Of a DNA stretch of 60,887 nt, positions 35,815-46,609 are shown piece after piece. Each line of letters starts with the position of its first letter. Positions within the stretch are counted from its first letter, which is position 1. The translations under genes were made by a program, and so were the position numbers. Below the pieces are notes generated by a model that had not been told where the DNA came from, made no database searches, and saw only the letters and a list, made by a program, of their open reading frames with translations. Source of the stretch: Jimgerdemannia flammicorona (lineage: Eukaryota; Mucoromycota; Endogonomycetes; Endogonales; Endogonaceae); NCBI GenBank assembly GCA_003990745.1, contig RBNI01000014.1, positions 1 to 60,887 of the forward strand. The letters are read 5' to 3'.

Positions 35815-38020
35815 GTGATGCTAGAGGAATGTGAGTATAAGAGAATATAAGTGAGAGTCAATCTAATAATAAAAATTAATAACTGCCTTCTCTAGTGACA
35901 AAAATTAATAACTATACCAATCTCTCTTCTCTAGACTACTCCAAAAACTGAAGCTCTCTTTATTTACTCTGGAAATACTAGAGGAAATCTAAAGAAATAT
36001 GAGAATATAAGTGAGAGTCTAGTGATAAAATCAATAACTATACTAATCTTCTTTCTCTAGTGACAAAAATTGATAACTATACCAACCTTCTTTCTTCAGT
36101 TATAAAAATTAATAACTGTATCAATCTCTCTTCTCTAGTGACAAAAATCAATAACTGTGCCAACTCTCCTTTTCCAGACTACTTCAAAAACTGAAGCTCT
36201 CTCTACTTACTCTGGCAATACTAGAGGAAGTTCAAAGAAATATGAGAATGTAAGTAAGAGTCAATTCAGTGATAAAAATTGATAACTATACTAACCTCTC
36301 TTCTCTAGTGACAAAAATTGATAATTATGCCAACCTCTCTTCTCTAGTAACAAAAATCAATAACTATACCAATCTCTCTTCTCTAGTGACAAAAATCAAT
36401 AACTGCACTAATCTCTCTTCTCTAGTGACAGAAATTAATAACTGTACCAACCTCTCTTCTCTAGTAACAAAAATCAATAACTGTGTTAATATCTCTTCTT
36501 CAGACTACTCCAAAAACTAAAGCTCTCTCTACTTACTCTAACAATACTAGAGGAAGTTTAAAGGAATATAAGAATATGAGTAAGAGTCAATCTAGTGACA
36601 AAAATCAATAACTGTATCAACCTTCTTTCTCTAGTGACAAAAATTGATAACTATACCAATCTTTCTTCTCTAGTGATAAAAATCAATAACTATACCAACC
36701 TTCCTTTTTTAGTGACAAAAATCAATAACTATACTAACCTTCCTTCTCCAGACTACTCTAAAAACTGAAGCTCTCTCTACTTACTCTAGCAATACTAAAG
36801 GAAGTCTAAAGAAATATAAAAATATGAGTAAGAGTTAATCTAGAGATGAAAATTGATAACTATACCAACCTTTTTTCTCTAGTGACAAAAATTGATAATT
36901 ATGCCAACCTCTCTTCTCTAGTGATAAAAATCAATAACTATACTAACCTCTCTTCTCTAGTGATAAAAATCAATAACTGTGTTAACCTTTCTTCTTCAGA
37001 CTACTTCAAAAACTGAAGCTCTCTCTACTTACTCTAGCAATGCTAAAGAAAGTCTAAAGAAATATAAGAATATGAGTGAGAGTCAATCTAGTGATAAAAT
37101 TAATAACTGTACTAACTTTCTTTCTCTAGTGATTAAAATTGATAATTATACCAACCTTCTTTCTTTAGTGATAAAAATCAATAACTACACCAACCTCTCT
37201 TCTTTAGTGACAAAATCAATAACTGCACTAACCTCTCTTCTTTAGACTACTCTAAAAACTAAAGCTCTCTCTACTTACTCTAGCAATACTAAAGGAAGTC
37301 TAAAGAAATATAAGAATATAAATGAGAGTTAATCTAGAGATAAAAATTAATGACTATACTAACCTCTTTTCTCTAGTAACAAAAATTGATAACTATACTA
37401 ATCTCTCTTCTCTAGTAATAAAAATTAATAACTGTGCCAACCTTTTTTCTCCAAACTACTCCAAAAACTGAAGCTCTCTCTACTTACTCTAGTAATACTA
37501 GAGGAAGTCTAAAGGAATGTGAGAATATAAGTAAGAGTCTAGTGATAAAAATCAATAACTATACCAACCTCTCTTTTCTAGTGACAAAAATTGATAACTA
37601 TGCCAACCTCTCTTCTTTAGTAATAAAAATCAATAACCATATCAACCTTTCTTCTCTAGTAACAAAAATTGATAACTACACCAACCTTTCTTCTCTAGTA
37701 ATAAAAATCAATAACTCTACTAACCTTTCTTCTCCAGACTATTTCAAAAACTAAAGCTCTCTCTACTTATCTAGCAATACTAGAAGAAGTCTAAAGAAAT
37801 ATAAGAATATGAGTAAGAGTCAATCTAGTAATAAAAATCAATAACTATATCAACCTTTCTTCTTTAGTGACAAAAATCAATAACTCTGCCAACCTCTCTT
37901 CTTCAATAATGAAAATTGATAACTATACCAACCTTTTTTCTCTAGACTACTTCAAAAAATGAAGCTCTCTTTACTTACTCTGGTAATGCTAGAGGAAGTC
38001 TAAAGAAATGTGAGTAATTA
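35815..38020 (+). repeat. 39-bp satellite array with headers, plus orientation
   Basis: Blocks of 2-7 monomers of 39 bp (type TCAATAACTATACCAACCTC plus TCTTCTCTAGTGACAAAAA) alternate with a header of about 110 bp that contains AACTGAAGCTCTCTCTACTT and AGAAATATGAGAATATAAG. A monomer reads as 13 residues (VTKIDNYTNLSSL), giving short repetitive ORFs. I see no start, end or frame continuity across headers, so I treat it as satellite. The complete family A element is inserted in its last header. Confidence 0.88.
38016..38020 (+). repeat. Target site duplication AATTA, left
   Basis: The five bases before the 5' LTR; the same AATTA follows the 3' LTR at 48674-48678. Confidence 0.85.
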
Positions 38021-38308
38021 TGTAAGCGCACAACCCCTAAGCTACAGAAATCACACGTCACCCTCTTAACAAGCCACTGAAATCACACGTGACCTCTGAA
38101 CAAATCTGGAAATCACCTGTGTGATCACGAAGCTAAGTCAAACAGAAGTCACAGCACATAAAGCTGAGTCAATACGAAGTTACAGAACACAAGGTTCATA
38201 CAAATGGAATCTTACTAATCAAGAACAGATACATATATACTGAGCCCTGAGACGCGTTGAAACAGAGAACCAAAACAAACAACAACTACAACTTCCAAAC
38301 ACACAAAC

Positions 38309-39406
38309 ATGACCACCGAGATCTACAACTGCATCTGTGCTGACATTTGGAATGCCATTGTCAACTGAGCCACACCCCCTCTGCCCCTCATGAATATCTA
38401 TAATCTTGCACCCCTCTACTTTGTGGAAGCCCGATGGAACACCCTGAACATGCTTAATAAGGCCCACCGGATCGGACAAATCTCAAGCTACTACCAGATC
38501 AGCCACCTCCTGGAGGACATGATCGAACACCACCATGATACAGACATTACCCAGATGTCTCAACACCAGAAGCTCATCGCCCACAAACACTGAGAACTCT
38601 TCTACGAGTATAGCACCTTTATTCCCTGCCTCCAAGTTACTACCAGCGAAATGGTTGCTACCCTATCCTATGGCCAAATCGATGATATAATACAAGAACT
38701 CAACCACAAGTATCTCGAGTACATTCAGACTACTGACAGAACCTTCCCGCACCCTGACGACTATATCCTGCAAATGCCCCAAGTTGGATACGCCATGAAG
38801 GATGTCTATGATATAATCAACTTCAATGAAGATGAAGCAGAAGACAATGATCCCTCTGACACCGACATGACCTCAAGCCAAGGATCTCTACCAACTCTGA
38901 TCACACTGCCAACCTTGCCGATAAACTTACAACAGTTCATAACCGCATACGAGACTTATTGGAACAATGACCACTGGCACGAATACTAACCTGCATTTAC
39001 TCCCGATTACTTCAACTATAACGAAGAGACTAGAGAACACAACCTGTACCTTCAGACAACCCTCGAGATTGAACCAACAACTCCACCACCTGAGTACGAG
39101 TGACATGAACCACAGCCGCCAGCTTACTACAACCCTGTGACTCATAGTGCTGTAACCTATAGAAGGTACGCAGACAGTGAATCTGATGAAAGTGAAGACA
39201 ATACACCCCTCCTTCGCCCACCAACACCTTATCCAGCATATGAGACAGATGATGCTATCCTGTGAGATGGAGATGAAGTCTCAATATATTATTACCTCAG
39301 CGAACAAGGAGAAGTAATCCGCAAACCACTCTTCCTAGATGACTACTTCATCAGAGATGATGTCATCGATGGTGATGTCATCGAAGACTACCCAGACAGC
39401 ATATAA
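38309..39406 (+). pseudogene. U3 ORF of family A LTR (365 codons), unknown protein with two PPxY motifs
   Basis: One frame from ATG 38309 to TAA 39404-39406. The N-terminal half (residues 1-160) looks helical, with conserved blocks ADIWNAIVN, DTDITQMS, LSYGQIDD and HILQMPQVGY. The C-terminal half is acidic and Pro/Tyr-rich, with PPPEY and PPAY about ten residues apart (near 39085-39125) and the ending DDVIDGDVIEDYPDSI. PPxY is the ligand of WW domains, such as those of Nedd4/Rsp5 ubiquitin ligases. This copy has stops at Arg, Gln and Trp positions (for example TGA at 38591-38593). Copies at 7563, 11303 and 46898 have exactly the same 1098-bp length. I recognise no family. It lies upstream of the TATA box, so it would be read from the 3' LTR on the genomic transcript, as retroviral U3 genes are, or from a promoter of its own. 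Confidence 0.75.
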
Positions 39407-39447
39407 ACCTATAAATAGATTAGCAGTCATAGTATAGTTAGATTAGT

Positions 39448-39540
39448 CTTGTACAACGTGACTGTGAACTGACTCAGCAGTCAGACAATCTCTTGATATG
39501 TCAGATCACACTTGTACTACATGACTGTATTCCGACTCAG
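39448..39540 (+). promoter_or_regulatory. Tandem promoter repeats with a TGACTCA site
   Basis: Two imperfect direct repeats begin CTTGTAC at 39448 and 39511, each continuing (A/T)-CRTGACTGT and ending in GACTCAGCA. The first contains TGACTCA (39470-39476), the consensus of fungal Gcn4/CPC1-type bZIP activators; the second has CGACTCA. They lie 55-150 bp upstream of the TATA box. The LTR at 1-1431 has lost one unit. Confidence 0.5.
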
Positions 39541-39595
39541 CAAAGCACTTAGTGCTACATCCATATTTAGCATAGTCCAGATAGCTCCTCACTAG

Positions 39596-39603
39596 TATAA
39601 ATA
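39596..39603 (+). promoter_or_regulatory. TATA box of family A 5' LTR
   Basis: TATAAATA followed by a CCCCCTCCCCC pyrimidine run, kept in all LTR copies examined. Expected start of the genomic RNA is about 30 bp downstream. Confidence 0.7.
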
Positions 39604-39720
39604 CCCCCTCCCCCAGACCTCAGAATCTCAGATCTGAACAATCCAAACACAACTCTTGAGCACTTCCCCACAATATTCCTTCACACAAATACTCCTAGTA
39701 TAGCAATATCATGAATAGCA

Positions 39721-39726
39721 AATAAA
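39721..39726 (+). terminator. Poly(A) signal in R of family A LTR
   Basis: AATAAA at about 120 bp after the TATA box; the matching signal in the 3' LTR is 48310-48315, which is the one that would be used. Confidence 0.6.
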
Positions 39727-40087
39727 CCTATTTAATAACCCACAAACTACTCTTAAGTAAATCTACTCTCTATTAGGTCCTACTCCTAACCCCATTACGA
39801 AATTTCCTAATTGGGTATTGTCTGCAGTGATACGCCGATTCAACTAAGCTGGTCTTAGTTTCTTGAACTTCCTGAAATACGGAAAACCCTGAACATCCAG
39901 AACTAGTCTGAGAAAGGACTTTGGTTGAGATGTCAACCTGATCTTGAAATCAATAAGCATAGAGGATGTACTCCATATGAAATTGATCTTGACCATAAGA
40001 AAACGGTCTTCCAGAATATTCAGAACTTCCAGAAAACCCTTCCAGAACTACGTAATGGTTACCCTAAAAAGCAACCCTCTTACAACT

Positions 40088-40099
40088 TGGTAGCAGTGG
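40088..40099 (+). other. Primer-binding site, initiator tRNA-Met type
   Basis: TGGTAGCAGTGG, three bases after the LTR end (TGGTAGCAGCGG type in other copies). It is complementary to a tRNA 3' end CCGCTGCTACCA; A1-U72 with an AGCAGCG acceptor is the pattern of eukaryotic initiator tRNA-Met. Confidence 0.7.
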
Positions 40100-42165
40100 T
40101 TTACAATCCAAATCCACTTCAAGACGCTTTCTCACCCTGCTATAAAATCTTCTGTGAATTCCTACAAGTTGGTATAAAGCCCAACCTCCAATCTGGAATT
40201 TATCGTGAACCATCTGACAATCTGGAGAGAATTGAACCTGACGTACAAGGACAATTTGACCTCCACACCTGCAACAAGTGGGATAAACTTCATTTAAAGA
40301 AAGAAGTACTCCGATTAAACCAGCAAATAGGCGAAAACCTATTCACCGAACTCCTTGCACTACACCCAGCAAGTCAGGATGAAGAAGGTCTTATAGAAGC
40401 CTTCTTTACTCTTCTCAACAAGAGTTTTGTCAGCTCCACAAATCTGAGTGACCTAGGACAACCAGCAGCAGTCTTTCTAGCTTTAGTTCCTCACGAAGCC
40501 CAAGCCTCTGTAGCCAAGTGGCTCAACTCTACTGACTTTCACTGAACCAGAACCAAGACCATGTTATACTACCGATTCCAGTACAGTAAGGCCCACTATA
40601 TTCTTAAGGAAGAAGCAAGAGAAACTCTTCACCAACTACCTGATCCCGAACCTGAAGCAGGCCCTGCTATAGCTCTACCTAAATCCAAAACCAATACCAA
40701 ACCAGAACTTGACTTGGAATTAAGTCCATCTGAAATCAGATATACAACTGATTCTGTCTATTTTGACGCCGAGCAAACCCAAGTACACGGGGACCAAACC
40801 GAAGAGGAGGAGGAGTATCTCAGTGAATTCGATCCCAGATACACCACCGAAGGAGACGTACCTCCATCAGGACAGAATACACCTATACAGCAACAGACAG
40901 CCATCTATCAAGCCCTTACTCCAGACCTACAACTATTACTTCAGCAACTTACACCGACTCAAAGAACCCCATCACACTCTACACCAGTACCTCAAGTAGT
41001 ACCAGTAACACTACTACCAGTAGTTCAACTGCCTCCAGTAAACAACATGGCAAACCAACAGATTCTAGACCTCACAGCCCAGGTAGCGATAATAGCAGCA
41101 ACCATTACTGCCTTAGCCGAACAGACCCAACCTACAAAAAATCTGAGTCTACCTACCTTCAATGGTACTGCACAAGAAGTCCAAAGCTTCATTAGTGTAG
41201 TTGATACCAACTTTGAAGCCAATCAATGGACCAATGAACAAGTCACTGATCGCATGCTGACAAACAATCAAGAACACACTCTGGAACAACTCTTTGCTAC
41301 CACTACAGCCTATGTCTGCTGAGTTGTTACATTCTTCCGAGGACCTGCCGAAGAATGGTGGCAAACCCTTCCTGAAAAACCCCTCACATGGGACACCCGA
41401 CCTGCAGTAGTTGCTCAGAATGTAGCAAATAATGCCCCAGGATATGAAGACCATCCTGCAGCCCCTGGACTTAAACAACTCATGATTGCTCAATATCGCA
41501 GTGAAACCATGATCGCTGAATCCCAAGTAAAACTCTGCAACCTTAAATTTGATGTACATGGCAAGGAGGAATTCGAAACCTTCTGTACAAAACTTGAGTC
41601 ACTCCTGAACACTGTTGGCCTAGGATATATTGCCAATGATGAAGCACGAAATGGTACAAGAGCAGATCATTTATTCAATGCCCTGCCTGAATGGCTTACT
41701 AGAAAAATCTGAGAACAAGGATGCCCAGTTAGTTGTGACCACCAACAATGGTGCCTGGTGAGAATCAAGACTATGGTCAAGCGGATCCTAACAGCTGGAC
41801 CCATTCTGCCCCAAAGACAATTCAACAACAAGGAAAGGACTTGGTCCAAGAAAGAAGAACCCAAGCATGAAGCATCCTGAGCTCCCTCAACATCCACTTC
41901 GTGGACACTCAGAAATCATGAACCCACCCAGCCAAGTACCTTCAAGAAACTCACAGAAGGTAAAAGGAATGAACTTAAAAGAAGTGGAGCATGCTTCTAT
42001 TGTCGAAAGATAGGACACATGGCCAGTGCCTGCCCTAACTGAAAACCCCGAACAGCAACATAAGCAACTGTTACCACTCTGCACCACCTCAACAATCTGA
42101 CCACCAGAACACTAGACTTTGTCAAGTTAAGACAAACTGCTAAGGCCCCAACCAAAGGAAGTCAA

Positions 42166-42525
42166 AAAGCAGCTGGATATGACCTATATACAGCTGAAGA
42201 AGCTACAGTCTCCAATCGAGAAGTCAAACAAGTCTACACAGGAATCAGCATCCAAATCCCTGAAGGACATGTTGGAAGAATATGCTGTTGCAGTAGCCTA
42301 GCATTAAAAGGACTCTCAGTAGAAGGAGGAGTCATTGATGAAGATTATACAGGTGAAATTATTGTCCTCATCCGAAACCACAGTTGGACACCCTTCAAGA
42401 TTCCTATTGGATTCTGTATTGCCTAGATCCTATTCAAAAAAATCGAATCAACCCTGATAGTCAAGGAAGTCCCAGAACTACTGCCCACCATCAGAGGATC
42501 CAAAGGATTTGGCTCATCAAACAAG
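42166..42525 (+). other. dUTPase domain within the family A polyprotein
   Basis: About 120 residues between the nucleocapsid knuckle and the protease, the same place as the dUTPase of betaretroviruses. dUTPases are trimeric enzymes that hydrolyse dUTP to dUMP and so keep uracil out of cDNA. Motif 3 (GVIDEDY) keeps the water-activating Asp. In this copy the motif 4 Gln codon is TAG (42424-42426) and the first Arg of motif 2 reads Cys. The domain is also seen in the copies at 4465-4830 (minus), 15600-15960, 24411-24760, and 53160-53238 plus 57940-58290. Confidence 0.88.
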
Positions 42526-45500
42526 GCCCCAGTCCAATCTACCATGAACAAAGAAGAACAATTCTACAAGAAAATTGAAGATGGATATGTACCAAGTGGC
42601 TGATGTCTCCATGGCATTGAAATGTACTCTTCCCGAATGATTGATGATTGCTTCTCTTGCATCAATGAACTGGCTCAAAGAAGAACCGACAGAAGGAAAG
42701 CTCCTACAACTGAAATCATCACCATTAGATCAGACAAACTGCTTACACTTAAAGCTTTTGTCAACCGAGCACCTGTCAAGATCATGATAGACAGTGGTGC
42801 CTCAGGCAACTTCATCAACGAAGAAACAGCCAACAGACTCAAGGTCTTCACCTCTCTGATACAACAAACTCAAGCAGTTGCCATAGCTGATGGAACCTCA
42901 CATGTCATTAGTAAGGAAGTCCGCAATCTACCCTTCCGAATTGGTGACTATCAAGTACATGTTACCCTTCAAATTGTACCACTCCCTGACAACGAAATCA
43001 TCCTTGGAACTCCATGGTTAAAACAAGAGAACCCCATGATCGATTGGGTAAACCATTCTCTGACCATCAAGAAAGGACGCCACAACTTCAAACTGCAAGG
43101 CAAAAAGGACACACTCCACTCTAGTGACCCTGGACCAAAGATCACCCACATCAACAAGCTACAACTTAAGAAATTGTCCAAGAAATGCCCTCTCTTTGCT
43201 ATCTCCATCCGTCCATCCAAAGGAGAACCTGAGAACTCTGAAGAAGACTTTTCCAAAGTTGACAGCCGTATCAGACCACTACTCCAGAAATTCCGAGACA
43301 TATTTCCTAAGAAACTCCCAAAAGGCCTACCTCCCAAACAAGCAGTGGACCATGCCATCAAGACTATTCCAGATGCCAAGCCAGCCTTCAAGTCAATCTA
43401 CCACATGTCTCCGAGAGAAATCGATGCACTCAAGAAAGAAATTGATGAACTCCTAGAACAAGGATTCATCAGACCCAGTGTATCACCCTATAGTACACTA
43501 GTCCTCTTTGTTGTCAAGAAAGGAGGAGACCTGTGAATGTACATTGATTACCATGACCTCAACGAACAGACTATTAAGAACTATTGCCCACTACCCAGAA
43601 TCGACGAAATATTCGACAGACTTACCAACCCACAATTCATGAGCTCCTTCAACCTGTGAAATGGTTACTGGCAAATTGCTATGAAAGAAGAAGACATCTA
43701 CAAGACAGCCTTCTGAACCCGCTATGGACACTTTGAATTTCTGGTTATGCCCTTTGGCTTAACTAATGCTTCTGCAATCTTCCAGATACTGATGAATACC
43801 ATTCTGCACCCATACTTGGACAAATTTGTTATTGTCTACATTGATGATATTCTAGTCTTCAGCAAAACCCTGGAGGAACATCTCGAACACCTTGAGCTAG
43901 TACTACTGAAACTCTGAGAAAACCAACTCTTTGCAAAACTCAGCAAGTGCGAATTTCTCCTGAAAGAAATCCAATTCCTTGGACAAATTGTCACACCAAA
44001 TGGAATCAAAGTGGACCCCAGCAAAATCTCCACAATCAAAGATTGGCCCAGACCCAAGAAGCTGAAAGACCTCCAGTCATTCCTGGGACTAGCGAACTAT
44101 TACAGATGATTTGTTGCCAACTTCGCCAAAATTGCCACTGCCCTTACCCAAATGACCAAGTATAACAAGAAAGAAGAACAGCCCTGGACCACGAAACAAG
44201 AGAAAGACTTCAACAATCTTACAAATTGGGGATCTGAATAAGATACCGCCTTCCAAGCACTGAAGGATGCTTTGATAACCACTCCAGTACTTCAAGCAGC
44301 AAATCCTGCCCTACCATATGAAGTTACCACCGATGCCTCTGACCTAGCCCTTGGAGCAGTACTCATGCAAGAAGGACACCCTGTGGCCTATCACTCCCAC
44401 AAGTTCAATGATGCCGAAATCAACTATGCAACTCATGAGAAGGAAATGCTAGCTATCATAGACACTCTGATCAAATGGCGACCATACCTAGAAGGAGCAC
44501 ACTTCACTGTATTGACTGACCATAAGTCATTAGTCAACATCAAGACCCAGGCTACTCTTTCTCGAAAGCAAGCCAGATGGATGAAAGTCCTCACCAACTT
44601 TGACTACGAAATCCAGTACCGCCCTGGCAAGAAAAACATTGTTGCCAATGCAATCTCCAGACCACCCATTGAAGAAGTTATCCAAACTCTCACCCTGGTT
44701 ACAAACTCCATCATGGAACAAATTATCACAGCATGTGCTGACGATAAGGAAGCTCAAGCACTCCGAGAAATCTTGAACAGTGATGATGCTGACAAGTATA
44801 CCTGGTACAATCAATACCAACTCAAGGACAATGCCATCTACTACAAGGACAGATTGTATGTTCCAAACAACCAAGACCTCCAAAAGACTATCCTATTCGA
44901 ATGTCATAATGCCCCTACAGCTGGATATTTAGGATTTGATAAATGCTATGAAGTTATCTCCCGAAACTTCTATTGGCCCCGCATGGCAGATCCGCTCAAA
45001 ACCTACATCACTTCCTATGATGCCTGCCAACAGAACAAGTCCTCAACACTAGCAAAACCTGGACTACTCCACCCTATCCCAGTACCATCTGCTAATTGGG
45101 AACAAATCTCTATGGACTTCATTTTACAACTACCCCAAACCAAGAATGGGAAAGATACAATTGTTGTCTTTGTGGACTATCTCAGCAAACAAGCTCACTT
45201 TGTACCAACCACTACCACTGCAACAGTACCAGACATAGCTATACTCTTATTTGACAATATCTTCTGCTATTATGGTCTTCCTAAGATCATTGTTAGTGAC
45301 TGAGACCCGAAATTCACCAGCCATTTTTGGAAAGCCCTCCACGCACACCTTGGAACAAAACTTACACTATCCACAGCCTTTCACCCCGAAACTGATGGCC
45401 AAAATGAAAGAATGAACCGAACTCTAGAACAAATGTTAAGAAACTATGTTTCCTACAGGCAAGATGATTGGTATGAACACCTCACTGCAGTCGAGTTTGC

Positions 45501-46179
45501 CTATAATAACAGCAAGCAAGCCTCTCTTGGAATGACCCCATTCTTCGCCAACACTGGACAAAACCCAAACACTCCTCTGACACTCATCCGAACCACTGAA
45601 GAACCCTCTACAGTCGAAGCTGTTGAAGAATTCTTACTCTGAATGCATAATCTAAGCCAGATCGCAACTGAGAATTTATTGTGAGCTCAAGAACAACAGT
45701 CACAGTATGTTAACCAACATCGTCGAGAAGAAACCTTCAATATTGGAGAAAAAGTTCTATTAGATATCCAAGGATACCGTATTGACAACTTCAAGCACAG
45801 ACCATCTACAAAGCTGAACAGCAAGTTCATTGGACCATTTGAAGTCATTTCACAAGTCTCTCTGACCTCCTACAAATTGGCGCTACCAGATACCATTAAG
45901 ATTCACCCAGTCTTCAATGTCCAATGACTCAAACGATACAATGACAATGATGATGAACTATTCCCAAACCAAACTACAAAACCACCTGCACCTATCATTA
46001 TCAATGATCAGGAAGAATACGAAGTTGAACAAATCCTCAACAAACGTGGCCACAAGAACCACCCTGAGTATCTCATCAAATGGAAAGATTATCTGATCCA
46101 TGATGCAACATGGGAACCCAAGACCAATCTCCAGAATGCTACTGACGTAGTTCAGGAATACGATTCCTTGAATAACTAA

Positions 46180-46595
46180 ACACTGAATACTCCTGCACCT
46201 ATCAGTACATAACATATATTACTCTTCCAAACATTATAATTATCACGAACCTAATCAAGAACTCAGCAAGACAGAACAAAAGAATACCGACTCTCTGGAA
46301 AAAATAGCAAAACTGAAAGCAAGCCTATTCTCCCCGTACCACTGGTGGGAAATGAGGCATAGACATTTAAGAAGATTCCTTAGAGGAAATTCTCCAGCAG
46401 TGAATGATGTCAGAATTACTTCCGGTGCATGGCATTGAACATACAACCCTTTAATGTATGAATCTAACACATTAGACAACTGTACTATGAGCATGCCACT
46501 TTCTGAAAAAATAGACTTTACCAGACTTTTGACCTCCTAAATGGTATAACAACACTAGAACAAAATTAGAAGGCCTGATGAGGACGTCGAAAGCT
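46180..46595 (+). other. Spacer between Pol stop and polypurine tract
   Basis: About 415 bp without a convincing ORF. The end reads as if it had been coding in some ancestor (LEGLMRTSKAKKGRVVS-like). It contains no LTR or second gene. Confidence 0.6.
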
Positions 46596-46609
46596 AAAAA
46601 GGGGAGAGT
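46596..46609 (+). other. Polypurine tract of family A
   Basis: AAAAAGGGGAGAGT immediately before the 3' LTR; expected primer for plus-strand DNA synthesis. Confidence 0.85.

Larger units (their letters stand above)
38021..40084 (+). repeat. Family A 5' LTR (2064 bp)
   Basis: TGTAAGCGCACAACC to CTCTTACA. From the TATA box, transcription should start near 39625; AATAAA at 39721 is then in R, leaving a U5 of roughly 340 bp. U3 is about 1.6 kb and is filled mainly by an ORF. Confidence 0.95.
39925..46179 (+). pseudogene. Single-frame Gag-dUTPase-Pol polyprotein of family A (decayed)
   Basis: One frame of about 2085 codons with no frameshift ends at TAA 46177-46179. Gag core is about 41050-41420 and the CCHC knuckle CFYCRKIGHMASAC about 41990-42031. 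dUTPase is 42166-42520, with all five motifs in order: AGYDLYTA, a RICC(C/R)SSLALKG block, GVIDEDYTGEI with the catalytic Asp, IGFCIA, and RGSKGFGSS. Protease has DSGASGNF (about 42790) and ILGTPWL. RT is 43340-43920 with YIDD at 43837-43848. RNase H is 44305-44670 (last Asp now Asn). Integrase is 44880-45640, with its HHCC and DDE motifs partly mutated; then a GPF segment and a chromodomain (46015-46170). About 18 internal stops occur, 15 of them TGA. The frame is already open in U5 (TTG at 39925, preceded by TAG at 39904) and no in-frame ATG precedes Gag. Confidence 0.9.

Noticed and set aside
39925..46179. Use of an alternative genetic code in which TGA is sense (Trp)
   Set aside because: TGA codons in Gag-Pol fall at positions where sister copies read CGA (Arg), and TGG still encodes conserved Trp; TAA and TAG also interrupt the frame. 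Decay explains all of it.
46575..46592. Hammerhead-like core CTGATGA ... GAAA just before the polypurine tract
   Set aside because: The spacing resembles a hammerhead ribozyme with a very short stem II, but I could find no cleavage strand able to pair with the bases after GAAA and no stem I. The family B equivalent reads CTGACAA. The stretch looks like decayed coding sequence.
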